Source: Piromyces finnis (taxonomy: Eukaryota; Neocallimastigomycota; Neocallimastigomycetes; Neocallimastigales; Neocallimastigaceae). Taken from it: a stretch of DNA of 64,000 nucleotides. Shown in pieces: positions 1-11,877 of this stretch. The stretch is from contig MCFH01000056.1 in NCBI GenBank assembly GCA_002104945.1, forward strand, positions 295,039 through 359,038, read 5' to 3'. Both the position numbers and the translations under genes were made by a program. Position 1 is the first letter of the stretch; each line of letters opens with the position of its first letter. A model generated the notes under the pieces. That model was not told the DNA's origin, made no database searches, and was given only the letters and a program-made list of their open reading frames with translations.

Positions 1-2920
1 ATTATTATATTATTATTAAAATTTTCAATTACTTATTTATATAATTTATATATATGTTAGAACTAATATATCCTCAAAAAATTAAATAATAAACAATAAA
101 ATAATAGAAATTGTAAATATATATATTATTTTCAGTGTAATATTTAATCAAAAATAAATAAAATAATCTCAGTTTATAAAATAATTATAAATACTTTTGT
201 TATTCACATTTATATGTCTTAACTGTATCTAAAATATATTAATTTTAAAATTATTTCTAATTAAATATTATATAATATGTGGTTTTTTTAATATAGAAAA
301 AGATATTAATATATATTTTTTAGTGTGTTAACTATTTTATACTATATTATATATTGTATATTACAATGATCCATTTAATATTAAAACATTTACATTATTA
401 GTATTTATAATGCATTATGTAAATATACCAATCATGCATATATAATTATAATTATATATAGTGTACTTTGCTAATCATATTAGTTTTGAATTGAAAAGAC
501 TACTTTTTCAAAAAATAATATTAATAAATGGATGTTCTAGGCAAGGAAAAGGTTTTAATATTGGATTATAATCAATTATTATAATTCAATATTTAATTAT
601 TAATAATAATATAAAGATTTTATGGTAGTAAAAGAAAAGAATTTATTTTCAAATAAATAAATAAAATTAAATATATATAAAAAATAAAATTATACAGAGA
701 CATATTGTAAATACTATCGATCTTGATTTATATTTTCTAAAATAAATAAATAAATAATAATAATAATAATATATATATATATATATTGTACTTATTTTAG
801 CTAATTAACTTTTATACAACATAAATTTGATAATTATATTTTCAATAAATTAACTTTATAGAAACAAGTAAATTTACAATATAGTTATTAATAATTACTG
901 TATAATTTATTTATATATATTACTGTATTAATTCTTATTTTTTATTATTTTCATTTTAGCAATAACTTTAATAATGCTTTTGAGGCTAAATATTATCTTA
1001 AAGTGTTGTTATAGTGATTTAATTCATAATGTTGTATACATATACTAATTTAAATGATATTATCATAAAGAGGTTGTTTGACATTTTCCATTTTCACAAG
1101 GATAGTTTCAATTCTTATTGTATAATTTCATTGCAATAGGATATTTATCAAATAATGGCTAATTATTCTATTTAGTATTTCTAATTGTAAAAATTAAGTA
1201 TTTTCTGCTATTCTTTCCCCTATGACGGAAAGGAAATTTTATCATTAAAATGGTAGTAATTAAAATATTTGTTCATTACCCAAATAATTTATTTACTTGA
1301 AATAAATATGTATGTTTTCATGTTTTCTTTAATAATAATTCTTCTTCAACAATGCTAATAATAATTGGTTATTTTGAAAAAAATAAAATATTTGAAAAAA
1401 TGGTAATTATGTGTTAATGAATATTTATGATTAAATATTTACATAGTTGAATATGGATTTTAATGGTATTGTATGTCATACTGAGTAGATCAAATAAAGT
1501 TGAATAATTTTCATGAGATATAATAAACTTTATATTTTCCTAATTTATATTTTAATTTTAATAATGAATTAAATAGTTTATATGCAAAGTATATTAATAA
1601 TTAATATTTCTCTTTAATACAGTAAATTTTCTATAAGAAAAGAAAGTATATTTTCAATAATTAGATTAATTGAAATAAATATTTAAATATCTTGATTCTT
1701 TATTCAAATATAGACAATGGAATTAACAAATGTTTTCTTTGCTTATTTTGTTCTATAATTCATTAAATTCATTTATTTTGAGTGATAAATAATATTAAGT
1801 ATATTATTTGTCATTAATTTGTTATTCAAATTAAAATCTTGTAAATATTTAGAATTTTATAAAATCTTTATAAAATAATCCAATGATATCATGTTATTTT
1901 GTCGTAATATCCACCTAACAAAGTATAGTATATTAACTTAGTTTTTATGGAAAGCTTAATATTTTACAATGTTTTACAATAATACTGACGAATTTATATT
2001 TAAAATAAATTTCCTTTTATTTAAATGTTTTTACTATCAATTTATAATTAGGACCTTTTGAAATTCAACTTATCCATTCAAAATAGATTTTCCTCTCCTC
2101 TCTACTTTTATTAAAGTTTCATGTTAATATGTTGGATAACTCTTTATATCATACTTGATAGATATTAGCTTTCATAATTGTGTTCTCATATCCTTTCTTC
2201 AGATAATGGATGTAAATATTATTTTTGTTACATAAATTTTAAGGATTATCTTGATAAATAATCTTAGATTAAATAATTAATTTAATCAAATTTCACGTAT
2301 TATATTCTTAAAGTGAATATTACTGTATCACATCTTAAGAATAGAAGTTTTGTTATTATTGATATTATGTCTGTCTATATTCAAGTAATATTAAATTTGA
2401 TGACAATTTTTGTAGTTTACTATTGATGATTTATTTTGCTGCAAAGTTATCAAATTAATATGGTGATATAGGTATTGTTTCTCGGTGATGTAAGCTACTT
2501 ATTTATATTTAAGTTGATTTGTATATTTTCTGAATTTATTGAATTCAAAATAATTTAAATTTTAGTAATTTATTGATTTTCGGAAACTTAATTTTTGAAT
2601 TCTATCATTGTAGATTAACTTACATAATATTAAAAAATATACTACTTTCTATGTTTTATTTATCAGGTTGATTATTTATTTATTTTTTATAGTTACTTTG
2701 ATTCTTTATTTATGAAAAAGTTAATATTTCAATCTTAAAATTTTGGAATCTCAAATTCTAGATCTCAAAAAATAATCTTACATAGATAATTTCAGACTAA
2801 ATAATTTAATTGTAATGGTTAGAATTTCCTACTGTTTTCTCCTTTGGCATAATAGTGTCCTGCACTTTGATTCCACTTCTAATATTCTCTTTAAGAGACT
2901 ATGAAACTCTTATTCTTTTA
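1..2920. other. AT-rich spacer without genes
   Basis: Very AT-rich sequence with stops in every frame. I see no coding frame with recognisable protein features, no tRNA-like A/B box pair and no rRNA-like GC block. It contains only short A/T runs and a small (AT)n patch near 767-786. I read it as intergenic DNA. Confidence 0.6.
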
Positions 2921-3287
2921 GGAGTTGTTAATTTAGGTTTTATAATTATGTCAACTTTATTTAATATAATTATTAAATTGTTACATTCAAACTAAATGTT
3001 TTTAATATAATTACATTATGGCTTAATATATAACACAATATATACAAATACATTTCAATACATTTATCATACTTTCACATTTGTTAGAATATATAAAATA
3101 TGTGATATATGTATTAAAATATATTGAAATGTATTTAAACGTATTTGTATGTATTGTATTAAATTATATATTAAGTCATAATGTAATTATATTAAAAATA
3201 TGTAGTTTGAATGTAATAATAGTAGTTCTTTGTAATAATTATATTAAATAAAGTTGACAAAATTATAAAACCTAGATTAACAACTTC
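2921..3287. repeat. Foldback (inverted-repeat) element
   Basis: Two arms of about 150-175 bp, roughly 2921-3071 and 3113-3287, are reverse complements at about 85-90% by eye, around a spacer of about 40 bp. Shared blocks include GTCAACTTTATTTAATATAA on the left and its complement near 3234-3256 on the right, and ATAATTACATTATG with its complement. The layout suits a MITE or foldback element. I did not find a convincing target-site duplication, and no coding capacity is visible. Confidence 0.55.
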
Positions 3288-3834
3288 TAATAATTACATT
3301 TTCTTATTTAAATATTATTATTTAATTTATTATTGTTATACTATCATGACTTTATAAACTTTAATTATTAATGATTAATAATACATTAGTAATAATTAGT
3401 AATTCACATGTTCTAAGAATATTTATGTACATGATTTATTAGTAATAGATTATGCCACATATCTTAGAATGAATTTATTAAATCTTGTATTAATTAATTC
3501 TTTGTAATTAATACAAATTTAATATTTATATTTATTATAAATAAACTTTATTAATAAAATCAACATAAAAATAACAATTATTATTCCATATCACAAATAA
3601 TATGTGACTTGAATGTATATTTATATTAATAATTTATATGTTTTTATTATATTATATTACAATTTCTAAAATTTGAAATAATAATATGTAAATGACTAAT
3701 GTAAAAACTTGTAATGTAAATAAATAATATAAATGTATAATTCATATATTAAAATAGTTCCAGCCTTAGAGTTGGAAAACTAATTATCTAAATAATAATT
3801 AAATAATAATTAATAAAAAAGCAATATTAGAGTA

Positions 3835-3990
3835 AAATGTATTGAAGAGTACTTGCATGTATTGTATTGTATTATATGTTAAAGTCACATTAAAAATATA
3901 TAAATACATGTAGTTTTAATGCAACAATAGTAGTTTATTATCATTAACTATATTAAATAAAGTTGACTTTTATTAAAATCTGAATTAACA
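3835..3990 (+). repeat. Third, diverged copy of the foldback arm
   Basis: This stretch resembles the right arm of the foldback element at 3113-3287 in the same orientation. The order of blocks is kept: a TGTATTGTATT run, an ATTAAAAATATATAAATACATGTAG-like block, then TATATTAAATAAAGTTGAC, then GAATTAACAGAATCTAATA. A third copy in a different context supports a dispersed repeat family rather than a chance palindrome. Confidence 0.45.
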
Positions 3991-4275
3991 GAATCTAATA
4001 TTTATAATAATAATGTAATGATAATAAAAATATTAGCAATAATATTAATAATACAATTATTAATTATAAATTATATTTGAGGTAATATGTTATTATAGGT
4101 AACTTGTAACATGATTTAAATAAAATATTTAACTAGTACTTAATAAATTTTATATTATAATTTTAATTATTATTATTGTTAGAATTTTAAGTTTTTAATA
4201 TTTACTTTATTATGGCAATTTATTAATATTTCATTACAAAGATTCAATTAACAATTACTAGTATGTATTTATACT

Positions 4276-4317
4276 AAAATTTATGGCTTATGCTAGAAAA
4301 TATAAGCCATAAATTTT
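4276..4317. repeat. Perfect 16-bp stem hairpin
   Basis: AAAATTTATGGCTTAT at 4276-4291 is matched by its exact reverse complement at 4302-4317 around a 10-nt loop. It lies about 75 bp upstream of the decayed retroelement. The function is unknown; it could be a transcript-end hairpin or part of another foldback repeat. Confidence 0.6.
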
Positions 4318-4392
4318 ATTATTATTTTTTATTATTATTTGTATCAATTAATAATAAAAAATGAAATTAAATGAGATTATCTTAACATCTCA

Positions 4393-5534
4393 TGGAGTGC
4401 TCCAAATCTAACAAGAAAAGAAATTCACATTTCCACAACCACAAACAATTTAACAACAACATTAATAACTTCCAAAAACATAATAATAATTATAACAACA
4501 ACAATTATAAAACCCAAAAAATTAGTTCAAAAAACTAAATAAAGGACTTCCATTGAAGTCCCATCATTCTAACACAAAAATATTAAACTACACTTTTCCC
4601 ACTATCAATAAAGATAATACATTACCTTCAACATTTTTTACTTTTAATACATACGTATTATCCAATAATAGAGGTACAAATAATTTATATAATAAAATTA
4701 TATGTACATCACTATTAGATAGTGGATCATATTGTAATTTTATATCGTACAAACTATTACGTACATTACAATTACATCCTCAAAAAATTAATAATGTAAT
4801 CATTTTACAAGTTCAATTGAATGTAACTTAGCATTCAATTGAGCTTGATGAATATATCAACCAAACTATTCATCAACAATAAATTCTATTTCATTAATTT
4901 TTAAAGAAAATTTTTTACTAGCGGATTATATTCCGACAGATTTATTATAATTATGATTAAAATTTATATTCAAATTTAAGATATGTTTTTAACAAAAAGA
5001 AATTTGGCATGAAGCATGCTACTAAATTTTTAAATTTAGAAAAATTCATTTCTCATAATAAAAATGATATGAATTGTACACCTATCACTTCTATAGGTGT
5101 AAAAAACCCAAAAAATAAAAACAAAAATTATTCCACCACTCTTTATTTTTTAAAAAATAAAATTCATAATTTTTATTTCAAATCATAAATCCTTAGTAAG
5201 AAGAAAAATGATCGATTCGTAAATTTAAGATTAAACGCTCCAAAATTTCGAAGAAAGTTATATTAAATAATTATGATACATATAATTATAATTATTTAAT
5301 TTATTCCTTCTTATCAGAAAAATCAGAAGAAGTAAACAATTTAGAAGAACATATTATGGAGGATATTCCAGAACCTATCTTGATTTGGCAAAAGTTTTCA
5401 GCAAACAAGAAGATGATAAACAACCACCACATAGGGTTACAGATTGCAAAATAGTGCTAGAGAAAGATGCTACTCTTCATTATGGTCCCATCTATCCATT
5501 ATCGGAAGAAGAATCAAAAGTTCTAGAAGAGTAT
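4393..5534 (+). pseudogene. Ty3/gypsy relic: gag tail, protease, start of RT
   Basis: Decayed retroelement. From 4393 an Asn/Lys/His-rich stretch beginning ECSKSNKKRN looks like the end of a gag zinc knuckle. An open frame at 4553-4831 carries the aspartic protease signature LLDSGS (about residues 54-59). Near 5340-5534 an RT N-terminus is readable: PPHR, then LHYGPIYPLSEEESKVLEEY, matching the PPHRPYDC...FYGPIYPLTE segment of the intact elements in this window. Several stops and frame changes lie between. The copy is not close in sequence to A-G, so it is an older or different family. The reading breaks at the LTR at 5535. Confidence 0.75.
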
Positions 5535-6289
5535 TGTAAAGATATAATATATATCTTTTGATTATTTAATAATTAATTATTAATTATTAAATAATAAATT
5601 AATATTTAGTAAAGTTAATTATAAAATTTTTGAATAAACTTCATGGAATAATTTAATAATAAATTATTTTATAATAATTCCGTTAAAATTAAATTAAGAT
5701 AAATATTTAAATTTAAGGAATAAATGAATTTTAATTAAATTTAAATATTTCAAATACTTTTATAATAGATTATACTTTTTTATTTAAATTTAGAATAGTT
5801 TAATAATTTTAACTTAGTTTTAAAAATAGATTTGTTTATAGTTCAATAGGAAATATATTAAGAATAGTATTGATAATATTAAATTAATTTATAGATAATA
5901 ATACATGGGCTTTATTCAATTTTGAGTTTACTCAAATTGAATTAAAAGTGTAATGAATTAGTTTTAGTTTAGTTCTGTTATTTTATTATTTAATTAGATT
6001 AGTTTTGTTTATTTTATATTGAATATATATTTATTTAAATAGAATAATATATTAGAATATAATTATAAAAAAATATAAATACATGTAATTTTTGTTTATT
6101 AAATCGATGTTATTTCAATTTTTTATTTATTAACTATTATATAGTTAATAATATTTCTAAGAGTTTTAAATAAAATGATTTTTAAAATAAAAATTTAATG
6201 TTTTATTTTTTAATTTTGTGTTAATAAAAATTGTTTTGTTTTAAGTATAAAATCTGTTATAAATTTTATACTTTTGCAATATCTTTACA
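5535..6289 (+). mobile_element. Solo LTR (755 bp) inside the relic
   Basis: Starts TGTAAAGATA and ends ATATCTTTACA. It is collinear with the LTR of element A (8279-8995 read on the minus strand): both share the ATGGAATAAT block, the ATACATGG block and the TATAAATACATGTA block in order. The 5-bp flanks are AGTAT and TAGAA, so they do not match. The host RT on either side is missing about 150 codons of its core. Both facts suggest recombination between two LTRs rather than a simple solo-LTR origin. Confidence 0.75.
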
Positions 6290-7070
6290 TAGAAAATAAT
6301 TTATATGCTAAGCTTCCTAAATGCAAATTTTACAAACCACAAGTTGAATTCTTAGGATACGTTATTTCAAGCTCAGGGATTGCTACTGACCCAAAGAAGA
6401 TAGAGTCAATTAAAAATTGGCCTACTCCTACTGCAGCACCCATTTTATCCTATCTTGATCCTCAAAAGCAATATATTTTGGAATGTGATGTAAGTAATGT
6501 TGCTATCGGTTCTATACTTTCTCAGTATGATTCAGAAAATCGTCTACATCCTGTCGCTTACTACTTCAGAAGTCAGAGTAGTTCTGAAGTTAATTATTCT
6601 ATAACAGATAAAGAACCATTAGCTATTAAAGATTCTTTCTCTACTTAGAGGCACCTTCTTCTTGATACTAAGTATAAAATAAAAGTGTACACTGATCATA
6701 GAAACTTACTTTATACTCTTGGAGGAAAGATGGATAATCAAAGACAACATCGTTGGCACCTTTTCTTTCAAGAATATGACTGTAAAAATTATTAAATAAT
6801 TAATATTTGAATGATTTATTTAATAATCTTCAAGAGAAAAACTAATCTCTCAATCACAAAAACTTTTATTGTGTTGCGTGAACCAAAATTATTCATCACT
6901 TAGTGTAACACATGAAATTCATAATAAATAAAGTTCAAAAAATTAATGAAAATTTTTTAGAGGATTTTCATAAAGATTTACATTAAAATCTTCTTCATTT
7001 AATATTGTGAAATTAAATTATTATATTTTAAGATTCTTAAGGATAGTTTTATATTGAATAGCAATATAAA
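6290..7070 (+). pseudogene. Ty3/gypsy relic: RT end and RNase H
   Basis: Continues the relic after the LTR. It reads NNLYAKLPKC, FLGYVISSSGIATDPKKI and NWPTPTA (RT thumb), then ECDVSNVAIGSILSQ and LHPVAYYF (RNase H), a TAG at 6646-6648, then YTDHRNLLYTL in the same frame, and ends near 6795. Part of the RT/RNase H connection is missing: the text jumps from PTPTAAP to ILSYLDPQK, so the usual VQSFIGLANYYRRFI segment is deleted. The RNase H first catalytic Asp is kept (ECD). From 6795 to about 7070 I see only weak coding-like traces (for example ENFLEDFHKDL). Clearly non-functional. Confidence 0.75.
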
Positions 7071-7304
7071 TAAATTAGTTAGATATATTATAATGTATTC
7101 GCAAAAAATATAAATAGTTCGAAATTTCATGTAAATTTAGATAATTGTAATTGTTATAGCCTATTAAGTAGTTAATAACTAAATAAAAGTTAATAAAAGA
7201 GAATTTTAAATAAATTTTGTTTTTGTTTTTATTTTTTATTTTATTTTGTGTTTTTGGTAGTAAAAATTTTATAATCTGTTTTAATTTTTTATAAAACATT
7301 TACA
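7071..7304 (+). mobile_element. Probable LTR fragment (3' part)
   Basis: Resembles the 3' half of the 5535-6289 LTR: an ATATAAATA block, a TAATAACTAA block, T-rich DNA with TTTTGTGTTTTT, then AATCTGTT, and an end in ATTTACA at 7304. The start cannot be placed. It is probably the 3' LTR of the relic, followed directly by the microsatellite. Confidence 0.35.
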
Positions 7305-7631
7305 TTTTATTTTATTTTATTTTATTTTATTTTATTTTATTTTATTTTATTTTATTTTATTTTATTTTATTTTATTTTATTTTATTTTATTTTATTTTAT
7401 TTTATTTTATTTTATTTTATTTTATTTTATTTTTATTTTATTTTATTTTATTTTATTTTATTTTATTTTATTTTATTTTATTTTATTTTATTTTATTTTA
7501 TTTTATTTTATTTTATTTTATTTTATTTTATTTTATTTTATTTTATTTTATTTTATTTTATTTTATTTTATTTTTATTTTATTTTATTTTATTTTATTTT
7601 ATTTTATTTTATTTTATTTTATTTTATTTTA
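7305..7631. repeat. (TTTTA)n microsatellite
   Basis: About 65 tandem copies of TTTTA over about 327 bp, interrupted only twice by an extra T (near 7430 and 7575). It abuts a putative LTR end. The high purity suggests recent expansion. Confidence 0.95.
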
Positions 7632-8278
7632 AAACAAAGCTTTCAAACATTGAATTCCAAATGAAATCAAGTTTGAGGGGAATGCTAGAAATTATCAAAT
7701 TTTATTATAAACTTTATTCATTAGTAAAATGTAGTTAACCTAATGTAATGTATTGATAATGTATGTTGTAACAACGCGAAAGACTCAGGTTAACACAATA
7801 CTAATTAACTATTTTTTGTATTAATATAATATTTTATTAATAATTTTATTATTTAATATTATTAATACAAATTAACCTTAATACTAATTCTAAAGACTAA
7901 ATTTACATGAATTTTATAAATTATTTATATAATATTTCTTTATTAATAATAATAATAATAATGATTAAAATAAGAATATTAACATGTATTTATATTTTCT
8001 TTTAAATTTAAACTATTTACATTAAAATAATAAAATTAATAACTATTTACAATAAAAGTAATAAGAGTAATTAAAAATAACAATAAAAGAAATAATTAAA
8101 AGTTAAAGAATATAAAAAGTTGTTTATTTTACAATTAATTAAAGTAATAATTATTTTTAATATTTTAATAAAAGTGTTTAATTATATTATTTTATAACAT
8201 GAATTATTATATTTGTTTACTTTTAAAGTGTAATTTACTAACGAAGTTATTAAATATTTAATTTAACAAAAGTTATAT
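7632..8278. other. AT-rich spacer without genes
   Basis: No coding frame, no LTR ends I can defend, no RNA gene. A GTTTGAGGGGAATG stretch at about 7671 resembles a polypurine tract and recurs at 42089, but no LTR follows either copy clearly. Confidence 0.5.
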
Positions 8279-8995
8279 TGTAAAATAATAATTATAAAAC
8301 AGATTATTATTTTTACAATAAAACACAAAAAAAATAAAAAAAATTTAAACACTAAAATTTAAATAAAAAATTTTCAACTAATATTTCTTTTTTAAAAGTT
8401 ATTAACTATATAATAGTCAATAACAACTACATTTATTTAAAATTTGGAAAAAGTACATGTATTTATATTTTTTCTTATTTACATTCATTATATATACTTT
8501 TTATTCAATTATACATATATTTAATATAAAATAAACAAAACTAATTTAATACAAATTTAAATCAATAATAAAATAACAAAGCTATTCTAAAACTAATTAA
8601 ATACACTTTTGATTCAATTTAAGTAAACTACAAATTGAATACAATCCATGTATTACCTATATATTAATTAAATATTAATAATACTATTTATTTTATATTT
8701 ATTATTAAAAATGCTAATTTAAAACTACGCTAAAGTTAATAAACTAATTTTAATTAAATAAAAACTTTTTTAAGATTTAATTTGAATATTTAAAATATTT
8801 AAATTTAATTATCCATTAATTTAAATATTTATCCAAATTTTATTTTTTAACTTTGATATTTTAAAATTAATTATTATTTAATTATTCCATGAATTTTATA
8901 TAATAAATTTTATAAATAATTTTTTCATTAAAATATCAAAATTATTGTTTAATAATTATTAATTAATTATTAAATAATTTAAAGATATCTTTACA
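8279..8995 (-). mobile_element. 3' LTR of element A
   Basis: Read on the minus strand it begins TGTAAAGATATC at 8995 and ends at TG/CA position 8279 (about 717 bp). It directly follows the minus-strand polypurine-like AAAGGGCGAGAT and the pol end of A. It is collinear with the 755-bp LTR at 5535-6289, which fixes the left end approximately. No partner 5' LTR exists in the window because A is truncated, so no duplication can be checked. Confidence 0.65.
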
Positions 8996-9026
8996 ATCTC
9001 GCCCTTTAAATCGAGCTCCTGCGAGA

Positions 9027-11238
9027 TTATTTTCTCGAAGGTATTTCAATAACAAATGGTCTATACTTTGATCTGATCATACCTTCGCCATTTAGTTCAC
9101 CAATGTATTCATTGTTCTTATTCTTTATAATCCGTTTGTTTCTTCTATAGAATTCTTGAATCAATTTCTTGTCAAGAATTTGATTCTCGGGAACCCATCT
9201 ATTTTCATTTGAATCTAAATTTTTATAAGTCAAAAGAAAGGATTTCTTTTTGTTATATGTTCTTTCTTTGATAATCTTATCGGGAATCTTATCAATAGTA
9301 TCAGTAGTCAAGTTAATGTTTTTTCTTTTCCCATTATCCGTTCTATCTTTAAATTTGTTGTTAATGTAAGGCTCTAATAATGATACATGAAAGACTGGAT
9401 GTCAACGTAAATTGTTTGGTAATTTTAATTCAAATGCTAAAGGACTTACTCTTTTAATTATCTTAAATGGTCCTAACATTTGATCGGATAGCTTTCTTTT
9501 TACATTTTTATTCGAAGGATTGATTCCTTTTAATAACCAAACTTTCATTCCAATTTCAAATTTTGGTGATTCCATCCTGTTTTGATCTGCATACTTTTTA
9601 TAAGTTTCTTTAGCATGATCAAGATTTTCTTTTAAGAGTTTAATATTTTTATTAATATCTAGAATTCTTTGTTCAGCCCTATTTGGTTTATCAGCTGAGG
9701 GGATTTCAATATTAAACTTAGGGTTGAATCCATAGTTTGCATAAAAAGGGGATTGATTAATTGATTGCTGTAATGTATTGTTATAGGCAAATTCAGCAAA
9801 AGGTAATAAATCAACCCAATTATTTTGTTTCTCATTTATGAAACAACGGAGATATTGTTCTAATATCCCGTTTACCCTCTCCGTTTGACCATCAGTCTGT
9901 GGATGGTTAGCAGTAGAAAACTTTAGATCTATATTAAGTAAATCACACAGACGATTCCAAAACTCGGAAGTAAATCGAGTCCCTCTGTCAGAAACAATAG
10001 AATCAGGAAAACCATGTAATTTGAAGATATTATTAATAAAAATGTCAGCTGCGATAGATGCGGTAGGCAAACATCTTAAAGGGATAAAATGCGCCATTTT
10101 AGTTAATCTATCAACAACAACCATAATGGTGGTCATGTCTTTGGATTTTGGCAATTCAACAATAAAATCCATAGACAATTCGGACCAGGCTCTTTCAGGA
10201 GTAGATAGAGGAGACAATAACCCTATGGTTTATGTCTTGGAACTTTAGCCCTACAGCAAGTTTCACAAGATTTGACAAATTTTTTAACATCAACATAATA
10301 TTTAGGCCACCAGAAATTTCGGCTAATTAATTCAATAGTCTTATTAATACCAAAGTGACCAGCCGAAATAGAATTATGATAGATTTCAAGAACTCTTGTT
10401 CTTAACTCAACTGGAACATAAATAAGATCGTTATAAAGTAAATACCCATCCTTATCGATTTTATATTTATTTATATTTTTACATGGAGGGGATGTTATAC
10501 ATTTATTGTTAAAATAAGAAAAAATTTTATCATAAAACACATCATTCCTTAAAGAATTTAGGATAGAAATTATTAAAGAATTATCATTTTTATTATTTTT
10601 ATAAATTACATTACAAGAAATATTGTTACATGGATCATTAATGCAAATGTGATCACTTCTTCTGGATAATAAGTCAGGTTTTCCAGACTTTTTGCCAGCT
10701 CTATAAATTAACTTGAAATTGAAGCGAGACAGAAATTCGTACCATCTAATCTGCCGTTGAGAAAGCATTTCTGGTTTTCTAGGAAAAGTCAAGTTCTTAT
10801 GGTCAGTATAAATGATAAATTGATGTCTAGCGCCTTCCAAATAGTGTCTCCATTCTTCAAGAGCAACTTTGATAGCAAGGAGTTCTTTATCATAGATTTA
10901 GTAATTTCTTTGAGATTTTGTTAGACTTGAAGAAATGAAAGCAACAGGATGCAATTGTCCATCAAATTCTTGTGATAGAATTGCACCAACAGCAAAGTTA
11001 CTTGCATCAGTCTCAACGATAAAGGGTTTATTTCTATCTGGATGTTTAAGTATGGGTGCGGAAGTGAACAACTTTTTAAGATTATCAAATGCATTCTGTT
11101 GTTCTAAATCCCAAACAAATGGGATAACTTTCCTAGTAAGTTTATGCAAAGGACCAGTAATTTTTGCAAAATCTTTAATAAATTTTCTATAATAATTACA
11201 TAAGCCAATGAATGATTGGACTTCTTTAACAGTAGTGG
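9027..11238 (-). pseudogene. Element A pol, 3' part: RT end, RNase H, integrase, chromodomain
   Basis: Minus-strand Ty3/gypsy pol. From 11238 down: VKEVQSFIGLCNYY (RT thumb), ETDASNFAVGAILSQ (RNase H), YTDHKNLTF, the integrase zinc finger HNSISAGHFGI...CETCC, core D (DFIVELPKS), D (VSDRGTRFTSEF), E (NGILEQYLRC), then the chromo-like tail ending RYRPFVIEIPSRK. Three stops break it: TAA at 10898-10900, TAG at 10223-10225 (Tyr expected) and TGA at 9402-9404 (Cys expected). The frame stops at AGTGG (11234-11238), where the composite insertion begins, and resumes at 38075. Decayed and inactive. Confidence 0.9.
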
Positions 11239-11841
11239 TGTAATGGCGACACAGAAAGAATAGATTAGGATATCTATTCTATTACAATAACACTAAATTT
11301 AAAATAAAAATAAAAATTGTTTTATTAAAAATATCTTTTATTATAATAGAATTTTAATAATAACAATTACATCGATAAAATGATGAAAAATATCTTCTAT
11401 TTATATTTTTCCTAAATACATTTATATTATATTATAACTATTTATTTCTTATATATTATTATTTAAAATCTACACTAAAATCTTAATTATTAATAAATAT
11501 TTAAACTATAACTATTTTTAGTAAAATACAATTGGCAATTCAAATTAAGTACTATTTAATTTGAATATGTGCCCATGTATTATTGATATATTAATCATTT
11601 ATTATTTATCTATTTCTATAAAAAAACAATACTAAAACTAGGGATTTAAATTGAGAATATTAATTTACTTGTTAAACATTAAAAATAAATTAATAATTTA
11701 TTTTGTTTTAAACTTTAATTATTAATAAATAAATTATGTCTCATTTTCTTTTTCTGAATATAATTTGTGTAACTTAAACAATAATACTTGTGGCTTAAGT
11801 TACATTAAAGATATCAAACAGAGGCGTTTGATATCTTTACA
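11239..11841 (-). mobile_element. 3' LTR of the B/G composite
   Basis: 603 bp, TGTAATGGCG...TATCTTTACA. It follows the minus-strand pol end of B (11878) and a polypurine-like AGAGAGAGAT. It contains the family TATA block and the R-start site complementary to the primer site. Near its 5' end (11810-11835) a hairpin with stem GATATCAAA carries the loop in the orientation found in C, not that of the B 5' LTR. Confidence 0.85.
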
Positions 11842-11877
11842 ATCTCTCTCTCTAAGTCGAGCTCCTGCGAGATTAAT

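Noticed and set aside
7075-7299. 74-codon minus-strand frame
   Set aside because: Lies in LTR-like A/T-rich DNA with a Lys/Asn/Ile-only product; composition artefact.
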